NCBI GenBank assembly: GCA_964510315.1
Contig: CAZEAP010000002.1
Span: 124,001 to 188,000 of the forward strand
Origin: CAZEAP01 sp964510315
GTDB lineage: Bacteria; Planctomycetota; Brocadiia; SM23-32
Reading direction: 5' to 3'
DNA: 64,000 nt
Below the pieces are notes generated by a model. The model was not told the DNA's origin, searched no databases, and worked only from the letters and a program-made list of their open reading frames with translations. The translations under genes were made by a program, and so were the position numbers. How positions within the stretch are numbered: the stretch's first letter is position 1; each line of letters begins with the position of its first letter. Below are positions 15,801-24,259 of the stretch, piece after piece.

Positions 15801-18611
15801 GTCAGCGTGCTGCTGGGGAACGGCGACGGCACCTTCACGCCGGTGGGCGTGGATTTCCGCGTCGGCGACGGACCCTCCTCCCTCATCGCCGCCGATCTGA
15901 ACAACGACAACTACATGGAACTCATCGTCACCTGCGCCAACAGCGACCAGGTGGCCATCCTGCAGGCTGTAGTGGACCCCAGCACGCTTGAACTGGACGA
16001 GTTCACCACCGCCGCCCTCATCGACGTCGGCGCCCGCCCGACCGGCATCACCGGCGACGACCTCGACGGTGACAACGACCTCGACCTGGTCTTCGCCCAC
16101 CAGGACGACAACAACGTCGGCGTCCTGCTGGGGGAGGGCGGGTTCTCCTTCGGCGACCTGGCAACCTACCAGGTTGGTGAGCCGCCCTTCACAGAAGAGC
16201 GGACGCCCCGCTCCATAGCCATCGAGGATTACGACGGCGACGCCAATCTGGACCTGGCCGTGGCCAACGAGGGCACCGATACCGTGAGTATCCTGTTCGG
16301 CGACGGACTGGGGGCCTTTGGAGCGCCAACCGATTACGACGTGGGCAACGGGCCGGTCGCCATCCGCGCAGGCGATCTGAACGATGACGGGCACATCGAC
16401 CTGGCGGTCACCAACGTGCACGATGACGATGTCAGTATTCTGCTCAATAACGGCCCCGGCTCCTTCGCGGCTCCGGTCTCCTATCCGGTGGGTCAAACGG
16501 TGGCCGACAACCTGACCACTGAACAGGTGCGGGAGGCCCTGGAGGACGTGCCCGAGAACATCGACCTGCTCCACTTCGAAGCCTGCACGATGGCCATGCT
16601 CGAGGTGGGTTACGAGGTGCGTAATGAAGCCAGCATCATGGTGGCCCCTGAGTGTCTCGGCTGGGGGGTCTTCGGGGACGGCGTGCTGACGCCCTACGAC
16701 CTCGTGCTCTCCGACGTTGTGGCTCGGCCCGAGATGAGCGCCGCCGAGGTGGGCAACACCTTCGCTGAAAGGTACTACCACTCCTGGCCTGCGGGGAACG
16801 AGTGGTCTGACCTGGACCTCGCCAAGTCCGTGGTGGACCTTGGCCAGGTCGGCACGCTCGCCGGCGCCGTGGATACGCTCTCGGACGAGTTCCTGGTCAA
16901 CGGGACGATCGGCGACAGGCAGCGTGCGGGAGTGCACCTGGAAAACGCGTGGTTCTTTGCGAGCGGTGGACGTGATCTTGGCCAGTTCCTTGAGGGACTC
17001 AGCAACGATTCCCAGTTGACCTCCAGCATCCAAAATGCCGCCGGGGTCGCACTGAGCGCTTACAACGACGCGGTTCTGTACAACTACGCGGACCCCGGGC
17101 AGGGCACCGGCATCTCGGTCTACCTGCCGTCGGACATCGAGGCTTTTGACTCGACCTACGACTGGCAGGCCTTGCTCTTCCTGGACGACACCAACTGGGA
17201 CGAGTTCGTCGACTGGCTGCTGGCGGACGTCACTCCAGTGGTCAGCTTCAGCAGCGGACCGGTCACGGTGAGCGTCTTCGACATGTGGGGCATCAGCGAC
17301 GTTGACCCCGACGGCATCTCGGTGGATATCGACGGCGACGTCGTCCAGAGCATAAACATCTCCGGGTCCTCTCCGATGGGTGGTCTGGGCATTGTCATCA
17401 CCGGCGCCTCCAGCGTGGGGAGCATTCAGGACAGCCGGAGCGATCCGGCCGGCATCGCCTTCATCGCCTCGGAGGCCCCCGTGGACAGCATATCCCTCGG
17501 CTCCGACCTGGTCGGTGAGAACCTGAACGGCGTCTCGGTGGGCGGGCTGATCTTCCCCAACGACATCGACGGCGACGGAAGCACCGGCGACCTCACCGGC
17601 CTCTACGCCGAAGGGTCCATCGGAGCGGTGGACATTAACAGTGACATGCTTGCCGACGTGTGGGTTGACGGCGACCTCGGCAGCTTCCAGCTCGGAGGCG
17701 GGTCGATCTTCGCCGAGCTTGTGACCACCGGCGACCTCGGAGACCTGGTGGTCAACGGCGACCTGATGAGCAACATCTTTGTCGGTGGCTCGCTCCAAAA
17801 TGCCCGGTTTGTGAACGGGACGATCTGGGACCCCTCTGTTATCGACGTGGAGGGCTCGATCGGAACGGTAGAGGCGAGCGTGATTTACGGCGGCAATCCT
17901 CTCGACATCCCCGCCCCGGGCCAGACGGTCACCAACAAGGGCGCCACAATCCAGGCCGGCGGGGACATCGACTCCCTCAACTTCGATCGGGTGTGGACCT
18001 TCGTCCTTGCCGATGACGATTTCGAACCCTTCCGGCCCTACTACGGGCTGCCGATGGTCAATATGATCGCCGGCGGAGACATCGGCGAGGTGAACGTTGA
18101 GTCAGACATGTTCGGCGCCCGTCTGATTGCCGGGGCCGACTTCGGCGCGGATTACCTGCCCGACTCCTTCGGCGACACTTACGGGGCCAACGCGGGTGCC
18201 ATCGAGAACACCGACAGCTACAACAGCGGCACCATCGGCACCGTCAACGTGGGCTGGAACGTGTGGGACTGCCTGATCGCCTCGGGCATAAACCAGTGGG
18301 GCTTCGACACGTGGGCCAGCGGCTACAATCTCGTCACCTTGCGGGACGGTCTGCTCTACGACGACTTCTCGAGCGTCGGGACGGTCACGATCGGGGGCTA
18401 CATGCTCTCGACGTGGAACGAAACGGACTGGGTCGGCGACCCCACGGCCGATCCTGTCGAGCCTCCCGTCTTCGTTCCTTACGGCATCGGCAGCTACACC
18501 GTGACCGACGAGGTGAGGATCCACGGCGGGGCCGTGCCGCTCGTCACCTCTCCGCCCTTCCTCAGGCATCCTTACATCCTGCTCGAGGACCCCTTCGACT
18601 CCATCTGGTGA
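12807..18611 (+). CDS. Giant LEPR-XLL protein with two clostripain (C11) domains, 14 FG-GAP/VCBS repeats and a beta-helical C-terminus
   Basis: A 1,934-residue predicted exported protein. Residues 20-29 (LEPLERRLLL) match the LEPR-XLL motif of planctomycete surface proteins. C11 domain A spans about 32-385 and domain B about 395-1490. Domain A has lost both catalytic residues: WNHG reads WNQG (Q142) and the D-A-C motif reads DAS (S189). Domain B keeps His503 (WNHG) and Cys1260 (FEAC), but a block of about 708 residues (525-1232) with 14 FG-GAP/VCBS units separates them; in domain A the same two sites are 47 residues apart. Residues 1490-1934 are Gly/Asp/Val-rich repeats suggesting a beta-helix. 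GGGAGG precedes the ATG. A protease or adhesin role at the surface is inference. Confidence 0.85.
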   Translation: MISQGSTGSGSAADRVSLSLEPLERRLLLQADWTFMVYMDADNDMESDAITDFLEMAHVNTGPSVNIVAQLDRVSGFSTSFDNWTDTRRGAINQGDEPDLTWGSSIGEANMGDPATLSSFIDSVLSTPAYDAHSYALILWNQGEGWTEMCIDDTDADSLELPEIGTGISNGISPFPGVGKLDVIGFDASLMSMIEVGHEVKDLGRFMVGTEGNVEQAHLPYDDIFEALAVTPDMTAAEVADLMAAEYYEEFAGNGVSMGSIDLIELGTLSTAMDTLATEMELNSTGADRSLIADHRLDSPSFGTASKRDLGIFLSAMAGDANLTTSIQNAAADAFSAYQSSIGSFYGDSGQGTGLSIYFPHRGDSVDANYVALDFSSDTGWDEFLSFWTAPPQQDWTFMFYMCGDNNLEQLALEDFLEMSRVGSSNDVNIVVQLDRSTGYTDSYGDWTDTRRGLVRLGDIPDDQWGSSIGETNMGDPATLSAFVNWAIGTYPADRYSLTLWNHGDGWPGVIFDDDTGTSEPASPQDIVTADFNGDTILDLAVPNAADNSVAVLTGVGDGTFSSPAIYDVGELPSAIAAGDFDDDGDTDLAVTNAGDDTVSILTNTGGLFTTTELEVGDRPSAVVAEDLDGDSVADLAVANENDDTVSVLLNDGTGAFAAPVDYSVGDAPGFMAAADFDGTNGSDLAVANRDDGTVSILLNDGVGVFAAAGTSPEAVGTEPVWVEAGDLDGDGNIDLVVTNRADDNLSLLAGDGTGDFAAKPTVAVGDQPTSVTIANFDESVDDPDTVDLAVTNAGDDNVTVLLGYGDFTFQPARTYAAGDAPIALTHGDFNGDTHIDLAVANEGSDDVTVLLNNGPGTFAEPVDYATDDRPSALRLADMDQDANGVLDLVVAESGTADEIGILLGVGDGTFGARTDFSVGEDNPVSVATADFDGDGYPDAATANRASDSVQIMLNDGLGGLTAGNTYTVGHAPVSITMGQFDGGGTVDLAVANFRDDSVSVLLGNGDGTFTPVGVDFRVGDGPSSLIAADLNNDNYMELIVTCANSDQVAILQAVVDPSTLELDEFTTAALIDVGARPTGITGDDLDGDNDLDLVFAHQDDNNVGVLLGEGGFSFGDLATYQVGEPPFTEERTPRSIAIEDYDGDANLDLAVANEGTDTVSILFGDGLGAFGAPTDYDVGNGPVAIRAGDLNDDGHIDLAVTNVHDDDVSILLNNGPGSFAAPVSYPVGQTVADNLTTEQVREALEDVPENIDLLHFEACTMAMLEVGYEVRNEASIMVAPECLGWGVFGDGVLTPYDLVLSDVVARPEMSAAEVGNTFAERYYHSWPAGNEWSDLDLAKSVVDLGQVGTLAGAVDTLSDEFLVNGTIGDRQRAGVHLENAWFFASGGRDLGQFLEGLSNDSQLTSSIQNAAGVALSAYNDAVLYNYADPGQGTGISVYLPSDIEAFDSTYDWQALLFLDDTNWDEFVDWLLADVTPVVSFSSGPVTVSVFDMWGISDVDPDGISVDIDGDVVQSINISGSSPMGGLGIVITGASSVGSIQDSRSDPAGIAFIASEAPVDSISLGSDLVGENLNGVSVGGLIFPNDIDGDGSTGDLTGLYAEGSIGAVDINSDMLADVWVDGDLGSFQLGGGSIFAELVTTGDLGDLVVNGDLMSNIFVGGSLQNARFVNGTIWDPSVIDVEGSIGTVEASVIYGGNPLDIPAPGQTVTNKGATIQAGGDIDSLNFDRVWTFVLADDDFEPFRPYYGLPMVNMIAGGDIGEVNVESDMFGARLIAGADFGADYLPDSFGDTYGANAGAIENTDSYNSGTIGTVNVGWNVWDCLIASGINQWGFDTWASGYNLVTLRDGLLYDDFSSVGTVTIGGYMLSTWNETDWVGDPTADPVEPPVFVPYGIGSYTVTDEVRIHGGAVPLVTSPPFLRHPYILLEDPFDSIW
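14379..16500 (+). repeat. Fourteen FG-GAP/VCBS coding repeats inside the giant gene
   Basis: About 150-base coding units, each with the core D-x-(D/N)-G-D-x-x-x-D-L-A-V-x-N followed by DDxVSVLLNxGxGxF. I count 14 cores, beginning ADFNGDTILDLAVPN and ending GDLNDDGHIDLAVTN. Such units form seven-bladed, calcium-binding beta-propellers, so 14 would make two propellers. The block interrupts the second clostripain domain. Confidence 0.75.
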
Positions 18612-18704
18612 GGACGGAAGCCGGGTAGACGAGCAGAGCGGTTCGGAACTCCCTCGTCCTGGGGTTCGCGAGCGCCGCCGTCGTGGCGGTCCCCTTCCAA
18701 GTAC

Positions 18705-18733
18705 TTGCACCCTCCGCGAGGGTACTTTATCCT
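18705..18733 (+). promoter_or_regulatory. Candidate promoter of the adaptor operon
   Basis: TTGCAC (18705-18710) and TATCCT (18728-18733) are 17 bases apart, about 90 bases before the adaptor start. A small CCCTC/GAGGG hairpin lies within the spacer. Confidence 0.4.
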
Positions 18734-18826
18734 TCAGAATCCGTTCTGCATGGGCGGCGATGTCCCGGCGAAGGGGTTCTCGGAGAAAGCCCGACCGGAA
18801 TGCGCCAAAGTTGTGAGGAGAGCAGA

Positions 18827-19678
18827 TTGAGTTCGTCCCGCTTTTCGGTGGCTGCCCTTGTGCTCGTTTTGGCCTGGACTGTGCCCCTGGCAGCCGCCGG
18901 GGCCGCGACCGCCCGGAGCCGCACCGTGCAGGTCGAGGCCTTCACCACCCCGTTCCGGGACCTTCAGATCGCCGCCGAGGTGGGCGGCGTGGTGACTGCC
19001 GTCGAGGCTGAGGAAGGCGAACGTGTTGACGCGGAGCAGGTGCTGGTCAGGCTGAGGGCCGACAGGCTGCGGGCTGAACTTCAAGTGAGCAAGGCACAGG
19101 TGGAGGCCGCCAGGCTGGAGGTCGAGGCGGCCACCGTCAACTACAAAGACCTGGCCAGGGAGTGGGAGGACGTCCGCAAACTGGTCGCCAAAGGGGTCGA
19201 GGCTCAGGAGGCCGAGGACAAAGCCAAACTGGAGATGGACCTGGCCGAACTGGGTATCCGGCGGGCTGAGGTGCGTAAGAAGATCGCCGACCTGACCGTG
19301 CAGCACGACGAGGCCGCCCTCGAGGAGACGATCATCAGAGCGCCCTGCGACGGAGAGGTCCTGCGCGTTATGGAGCGGCCCGGCGAGGCGGTCAAGCCCC
19401 TCAGTCCGGTGGCCCGGCTGGTGACGCTCGACCCGCTCTACGTCATCGCCCAGGCCGTCCCGATAGAAACCATGGGCGATATTCGGGTCGGCATGAAGGG
19501 AGAGTTGGTGTTGGAGAACCTGCCGGACCGTCCCCTGGAATGTACCGTTGCCGTGGTCGACAGGGTGGCCGACCCGGCGAGCGGGACATATCGCGTGAAG
19601 CTGACTCTGCCCAATCCGCAGAAGTCCCTCCCCTCGGGAGCCAAAGGGACCCTTACGTTCGCCCTTGGTGAGTCGTAG
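18827..19678 (+). CDS. HlyD/RND-type periplasmic adaptor (membrane fusion protein)
   Basis: A 283-residue secreted adaptor: signal peptide (SVAALVLVLAWTVPLAAAGA), biotinyl-lipoyl half-motif (EVGGVVTAVEAEEGERVDAEQVLV), an alpha-helical hairpin (residues about 85-165), the second lipoyl half (IRAPCDGEVLRVMERPGEAV) and a beta-barrel domain. I choose the TTG at 18827 because GAGGAG lies six bases upstream and the signal peptide then starts cleanly; an in-frame ATG at 18800 has no good ribosome site. It should bridge an inner-membrane component and a TolC channel. It heads a run of four same-strand genes. Confidence 0.85.
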   Translation: MSSSRFSVAALVLVLAWTVPLAAAGAATARSRTVQVEAFTTPFRDLQIAAEVGGVVTAVEAEEGERVDAEQVLVRLRADRLRAELQVSKAQVEAARLEVEAATVNYKDLAREWEDVRKLVAKGVEAQEAEDKAKLEMDLAELGIRRAEVRKKIADLTVQHDEAALEETIIRAPCDGEVLRVMERPGEAVKPLSPVARLVTLDPLYVIAQAVPIETMGDIRVGMKGELVLENLPDRPLECTVAVVDRVADPASGTYRVKLTLPNPQKSLPSGAKGTLTFALGES

Positions 19679-19752
19679 GGCCTGGACGGCCGGAGGGAGG
19701 ATTAAGAGAAGATCATCGGGACACAGGAATCGAACGGTTCAAGGAGGCACAG

Positions 19753-20100
19753 ATGAGCGACGAGAGCACGACCGGAGGGGACCAGCAGGCGCGTCGGTCC
19801 GTCAACCTCCAGATGGAGGACAGCGAACTGAACTACGCCAATACGGCGATCGTGACGGGAACCCCCGAAGAAGTCATCCTCAACTTCGGGATCAACACCA
19901 TGCCCCCGGCCCGGGAAGGCCGGACCACCGTGCAGGTCACCGATCGGGTCATCCTCTCCTATCCCTCCGCCAAGCGGTTGGCGGTGACCCTGGGGAACAT
20001 CATCCGCCGCTACGAGGACGCCCACGGGGTGATCGAGATTCAGCGCCAAACCCCGCCCCCCACGCGGGAACAGGCGGCGCCGGGAGAGGCCGGAGAGTGA
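19753..20100 (+). CDS. DUF3467-family protein
   Basis: A 115-residue cytoplasmic protein. The core NYANTAIVTGTPEEVILNFG, then TDRVILSYPSAKRLAVTLGNIIRRYE, is the DUF3467 pattern, a small alpha/beta domain of unknown function. The last 20 residues are Pro/Glu-rich and disordered. AAGGAGG precedes the ATG. It sits between two HlyD-like genes, so I infer a structural or regulatory role in that export complex. Confidence 0.8.
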   Translation: MSDESTTGGDQQARRSVNLQMEDSELNYANTAIVTGTPEEVILNFGINTMPPAREGRTTVQVTDRVILSYPSAKRLAVTLGNIIRRYEDAHGVIEIQRQTPPPTREQAAPGEAGE

Positions 20101-20148
20101 CGGCGCTTCCCCCGGACCAACGGCTCTGATCCGCATCGGGGTTTCCAG

Positions 20149-22065
20149 ATGACAACCCGCCAGGAAGACCAACCCAGCCGGCAGAAAGTGGCCGATACCA
20201 AACTGCCGGCGCTCGGCCTGATAGAGAACCTGGAGAAGGTCTGTGGCCCCGAGACCGAACCTTCGGAGTTCGTCCGACAACTCACCGCCGGGTTCGTCAG
20301 CTTCGCGGAGGCCGTCTACGGGTCCTACTGGCAGGTGGACCGCGAGGAGGGGGAGTTGAAGTGCGTCGCGGAACTGTCCCCCGGAGTCTCCGGGGCGGCA
20401 GCCGCCCAGTGGACCACGCCCCTGCGGGAGCTGGTCTCCGGGGTGCTCCAGCAGGCCATCATCCGCTACCGGGGGGTTGCCGAGCCGGCCGACCCCGTGC
20501 TGACCGGTAAGAACTACGTGGCCCTCGGTTTCCCAATCGAGGGGGAAGAGCAGGTCGCCGGCTGCGTGACGGTCGTCATGGAGCGCGAAAGCGCGGTGCT
20601 CTCCGGCCCGGGAATCGCCCTCCTGCGGCTGCTGGGGGAGTTCGGACCGCTGTATTCATCTTCCCGGAGGGCCGCCAGGTTCGAGGATTTCTATCGCTCC
20701 CTCTCCGGCGCCTGGGAGACCATCGGAGAGATGCTGACCTTCACCGAGCCCCGGGCCATGGCGCAGGTGCTGGCCGACCGGACGCGCTCTTCGCTGGAGG
20801 CCCGGAGGGCCAGCGTGGGGTTCGTCAACGGGGAGAAGGTGCGGGTTGCGGCCATTTCCGGAGAGGACATCATCGACCGGCGGAGCAACGTGACCCGGAC
20901 GATCCGGGCCGCTCAGACCGAAGTGGCCATCTCAGGGGAGTCCGCACGATACGTCGGTTCGGCTCCTCCTGAGGAGCGTTCCCGCCAGGTCTCCGCCCAT
21001 CCGCAGCAGGAGCGGCTGGCCCGGCTGGGCGGGGCCGACGCCGTTTACAGCGTGCCGCTGTGGAAGGAGGATGAGCTGGTCGCCGTCTTCACCGTCGAGT
21101 TCCCCGAGGGCCGCCTTGACGAGGAACTCCGACGGGTCATCGACATCACGGGTGGGCAGGTCGGCCCCGTGCTTCACCTTGCCCGCCGGAACAGCCGGGG
21201 CCCGATCCGCCGAACGCGGGACGCCCTGGCCGCCGCGGCCAGGTGGGTCTTCGGAGGAGAGCATCCCTGGCGCAAAGCGGCGGCGGTGGCCGCCGTTGTC
21301 CTGGTGGCATTTGCCATCTTCGGAAAGGTGGATTTCGAGATCGCGGGCAACTGTCGGTTGGCCCCTTCGTTCCGTCGAGTTTACTCCGCTCCCTTCGACA
21401 CTACCATAGCCGCTGCGCCGGTGCGGCCAGGGGACACGGTCCAGGAGGGGCAGCCCGTGGTGGAATTCGACCGCGAGGAGCTGGAAATGCGCCTGCGGGA
21501 GGCGCGCAGCAAACGCAGCAGCGTGGAGAAGGAGATGTCCACCTATCTGGTGCAGGAGGAGAAGGTTTCCCAATACGCGGAGGCCCGAGCCCGGCTGGAG
21601 GCGTTGACCGTCCGGGTCGAGCTGCTCCAGCGGCAACTCGACCAGACCGTGCTGAGGGCCGAATTCCCGGGTATAGTCATCAGCGGTGATCTGAGCCGGG
21701 ATATCGGTCGCCCCGTCCACATGGGCGAGGAACTGGTCGAGGTGGCGCCACTGGGCAGTTTCCTGCTGGAGGTGGAAGTCGCACAGGGGGACGTGACCTA
21801 CGTGGAGCCGGGCCAGCAGGGGAACTTCGTCACCCAGGCGCGTCCCAACGTCCCCATTGCCTTCACGGTAGACAGGGTGCGGCCGCTCCCCGAAGCGCGG
21901 GAGGGGGACAGCGTCTACGTGGCCGAGGCGACCATTCCGAACGAAGAGGGGTGGCTGCGCCCGGGGATGGGAGGGGCCGCGCGCGTCAAGGTGGACCGGC
22001 GCAACGTCACCTGGACCCTGGCCCGGAAGGCCGTCAACTGGGTCCGTTTGCACGTCTGGTGGTAG
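20149..22065 (+). CDS. GAF-domain, single-TM, HlyD-like adaptor fusion
   Basis: A 638-residue protein. Residues about 20-340 form two GAF-like regulatory segments (FVSFAEAVYGSYWQVDREEG..., TFTEPRAMAQVLADRTRSS...). A transmembrane helix follows at about 375-392 (AAAVAAVVLVAFAIFG). The periplasmic part has split biotinyl-lipoyl half-motifs around a coiled-coil hairpin, with HlyD-like segments RRVYSAPFDTTIAAAPVRPGD and VLRAEFPGIVISGD. A cytoplasmic GAF sensor joined to a periplasmic adaptor suggests ligand-gated control of assembly. It ends six bases before the M50 fusion gene. Confidence 0.82.
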   Translation: MTTRQEDQPSRQKVADTKLPALGLIENLEKVCGPETEPSEFVRQLTAGFVSFAEAVYGSYWQVDREEGELKCVAELSPGVSGAAAAQWTTPLRELVSGVLQQAIIRYRGVAEPADPVLTGKNYVALGFPIEGEEQVAGCVTVVMERESAVLSGPGIALLRLLGEFGPLYSSSRRAARFEDFYRSLSGAWETIGEMLTFTEPRAMAQVLADRTRSSLEARRASVGFVNGEKVRVAAISGEDIIDRRSNVTRTIRAAQTEVAISGESARYVGSAPPEERSRQVSAHPQQERLARLGGADAVYSVPLWKEDELVAVFTVEFPEGRLDEELRRVIDITGGQVGPVLHLARRNSRGPIRRTRDALAAAARWVFGGEHPWRKAAAVAAVVLVAFAIFGKVDFEIAGNCRLAPSFRRVYSAPFDTTIAAAPVRPGDTVQEGQPVVEFDREELEMRLREARSKRSSVEKEMSTYLVQEEKVSQYAEARARLEALTVRVELLQRQLDQTVLRAEFPGIVISGDLSRDIGRPVHMGEELVEVAPLGSFLLEVEVAQGDVTYVEPGQQGNFVTQARPNVPIAFTVDRVRPLPEAREGDSVYVAEATIPNEEGWLRPGMGGAARVKVDRRNVTWTLARKAVNWVRLHVWW

Positions 22066-22071
22066 CGCGAT

Positions 22072-24252
22072 ATGGCTCCCCGAAGTAAAAGGCCGGAGTT
22101 CGATCTTTCCAGCGAGCTGGAGTTCGAGGAGCACGCCCCGGAGCTTCGCCGCTTAACACCCCGCCTGCGGGAAGACGCCGACATCGTCCCGCAGACCTTC
22201 GGCGGTGAGAAAAGCTTTGTGCTGCAGGACCCGGTGACGCTCCAGTTCTATCGCGTCCGCGAGCCGGAACGGGAGATCCTGGAGCAACTGGACGGGCAGA
22301 CCACCCTCGGGGAGATCCACCGCAATCTGCGGGAGCGCTTCGGCGGGCGGGCCCCCTCCTTCCGCGACCTCTCACGGTTCATTTTCATGCTCCGGCATGC
22401 CAACCTGATCGTCTCGGAGGGCATGGAGGAGTCCCGCTGGGCGGTCAAGCGCGCCGACAAGAAACGCAAGCAGCGCATCCAGCAGAAGTTCAGCAGCTTC
22501 ATGTACCTGACCATTCCGCTGCTGGACCCGGAGCGATTCCTCGAGGCGCTTATACCCTACCTGCGCTGGATCTACACCCGGGCGTTTTTTGTGGTCTGGC
22601 TCCTGACCATCCTGGCCGGCCTGGCGGCCTTCGCATACAACGCGGGGGATCTCACCCGACCGGTCCACGGCATACTGGCGCCGTCCAATCTGCCGCTGCT
22701 GTGGATCGCGTTCGTGCTCATCAAGGCATGCCACGAGTTCGGGCACGCCTTCACCGCCAAGAACTACGGGGCGGAGGTCCACCGCATGGGCATCATGTTC
22801 CTGATCTTCATGCCCGTCCTCTACGTGGACACCACGCCGGTGTGGGCGTTCCCGCGGAAGTGGCCCAAGGTGGTGGTCGGCTGCAGCGGGATGATGGCCG
22901 AGCTGTTCATCGCCTCCTGGGCGCTGTTCGGATGGCTCATGTTGGGACCCGGGGCGCTTCGGAGCGTGCTCTACAACATGGTCTTCATTGCCAGCGTCTC
23001 CACGATTTTGTTCAACGGAAACCCTCTGCTCCGCTACGACGGCTACTACATACTGGCCGACGTGGCCGAGATACCCAGCCTGCGCAGCCGCTCCACCGAG
23101 TACCTGAAACACCTTCTCCGCCGTTACGTGCTGGGGGAGCGGATACAGCCGAAGACCCAGTCCCGGCGCGAGAAGCGGTGGTTCGTCACGTACGGCATTC
23201 TTGCGGGGCTTTACCGCTGTTTCATCGTGACGAGCATCATCCTGTTCATAGCCTCCCATCTGTTCTTCCTGGGGGTCGCCATCGCCGCAGTTGTTGGCAC
23301 CCTGTGGATCGTCATACCCGCCGGCAAGATGATCCACCACATCTTCCTGGCCCGGGAGACCCGGCCGGTGCGGCTGCGCGCGGTCTCGACTTTTGTGGTC
23401 GTGTTCTCGGCCGTGGTGGTGCTGCTGGGGATGGTTCCGTTGACCGCCGCGGTCAGAGCGCCCTGCGCACTGGAGCCCCACGAGCTGGCCGTCATCCGGG
23501 CACAGTGGCCCGGCTTTCTCTCGGAGGTGGAGGTTGAGAACGGCCAGCGCGTGGATGAGGGAGAGGTGCTGGCCGTCATGTCCAACGAAGAGCTGGACAG
23601 CCTGATCCGGCGTCGGGAGCTGGACGTCCGACGAAGCGCCGCGAAACTCCGACGACTGGCCACCGGCGATCAGGCCGCCGCACAGGCCGAGCGATACCAC
23701 CTGTCCATGCTGCGACGGGACCTGGAAGCCCTGCGCGAGAAGAAGGCGGAACTGACGGTGAGGGCTCCCTTCGACGGCCGCATCATCGCGCCGGAGTTGG
23801 AGCGCGTGCGGGGGCGCTTCCTCCAGAAGGGGGAGCGACTCTTTGCGGTCGCCGCCCTCGGCAAGCTCAGGGTGACCACCGTGGTCGACGACGCGGATGT
23901 CGCCGCCGTCCGATCGGCCGCGGACAGGGAGGTCCGCATCAAGTTCAGCAGCCACCCGGACCGCGTCTACACAGGCACCATCGAACGCCTCCATCCCTCC
24001 GCCACCCACCAGGTGCCGCCGCTCTCGCTGACGGACAAGGCGGGCGGGCCGGTTTTGCTCGACCCGGAGGCGTCCGGGGAGCCGCGGGCGCTGCTGCCCT
24101 GGTATCGGGTGGACGTGCTGCTGGAAGAGGGTGAGTCACGGCCACCGGTCGGCACGAGGGGCACGGCGCGTTTCCGGGTGGGGCGGGAGCCTCTGAGCGT
24201 TCAGATATGGCTGCGGGTCCGCAGGATGCTGCACCGACGCTTCCTGATCTGA
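22072..24252 (+). CDS. PqqD-like / M50 site-2-type metalloprotease / HlyD-like fusion
   Basis: A 726-residue polytopic protein. Residues about 25-115 form a PqqD-like winged-helix domain (FYRVREPEREILEQLDGQTT), a fold known as a RiPP leader-recognition element. The membrane domain has the zinc motif His221-Glu222-Phe-Gly-His225 (ACHEFGHAF) and a second ligand in NPLLRYDGYY (Asp323), as in the M50/S2P family. From about 460 onward there are HlyD-like halves (QWPGFLSEVEVENGQRVDEG; VRAPFDGRIIAP) around a coiled coil. The likely role is cleavage of a substrate in or near the membrane, coupled to a periplasmic conduit; this is inference. It converges with the SecA-like gene, seven bases apart. Confidence 0.85.
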   Translation: MAPRSKRPEFDLSSELEFEEHAPELRRLTPRLREDADIVPQTFGGEKSFVLQDPVTLQFYRVREPEREILEQLDGQTTLGEIHRNLRERFGGRAPSFRDLSRFIFMLRHANLIVSEGMEESRWAVKRADKKRKQRIQQKFSSFMYLTIPLLDPERFLEALIPYLRWIYTRAFFVVWLLTILAGLAAFAYNAGDLTRPVHGILAPSNLPLLWIAFVLIKACHEFGHAFTAKNYGAEVHRMGIMFLIFMPVLYVDTTPVWAFPRKWPKVVVGCSGMMAELFIASWALFGWLMLGPGALRSVLYNMVFIASVSTILFNGNPLLRYDGYYILADVAEIPSLRSRSTEYLKHLLRRYVLGERIQPKTQSRREKRWFVTYGILAGLYRCFIVTSIILFIASHLFFLGVAIAAVVGTLWIVIPAGKMIHHIFLARETRPVRLRAVSTFVVVFSAVVVLLGMVPLTAAVRAPCALEPHELAVIRAQWPGFLSEVEVENGQRVDEGEVLAVMSNEELDSLIRRRELDVRRSAAKLRRLATGDQAAAQAERYHLSMLRRDLEALREKKAELTVRAPFDGRIIAPELERVRGRFLQKGERLFAVAALGKLRVTTVVDDADVAAVRSAADREVRIKFSSHPDRVYTGTIERLHPSATHQVPPLSLTDKAGGPVLLDPEASGEPRALLPWYRVDVLLEEGESRPPVGTRGTARFRVGREPLSVQIWLRVRRMLHRRFLI

Positions 24253-24259
24253 GGGGCGC

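Noticed and set aside
14379..16500. Repetitive DNA that might be a CRISPR or satellite array
   Set aside because: The units are about 150 bases, diverged, and in frame with FG-GAP protein repeats.
12837..17798. A very long open frame antisense to the giant gene
   Set aside because: It is a by-product of GC-rich codon use and the repeat coding. It has no recognisable domain and the plus-strand protein has clear families.
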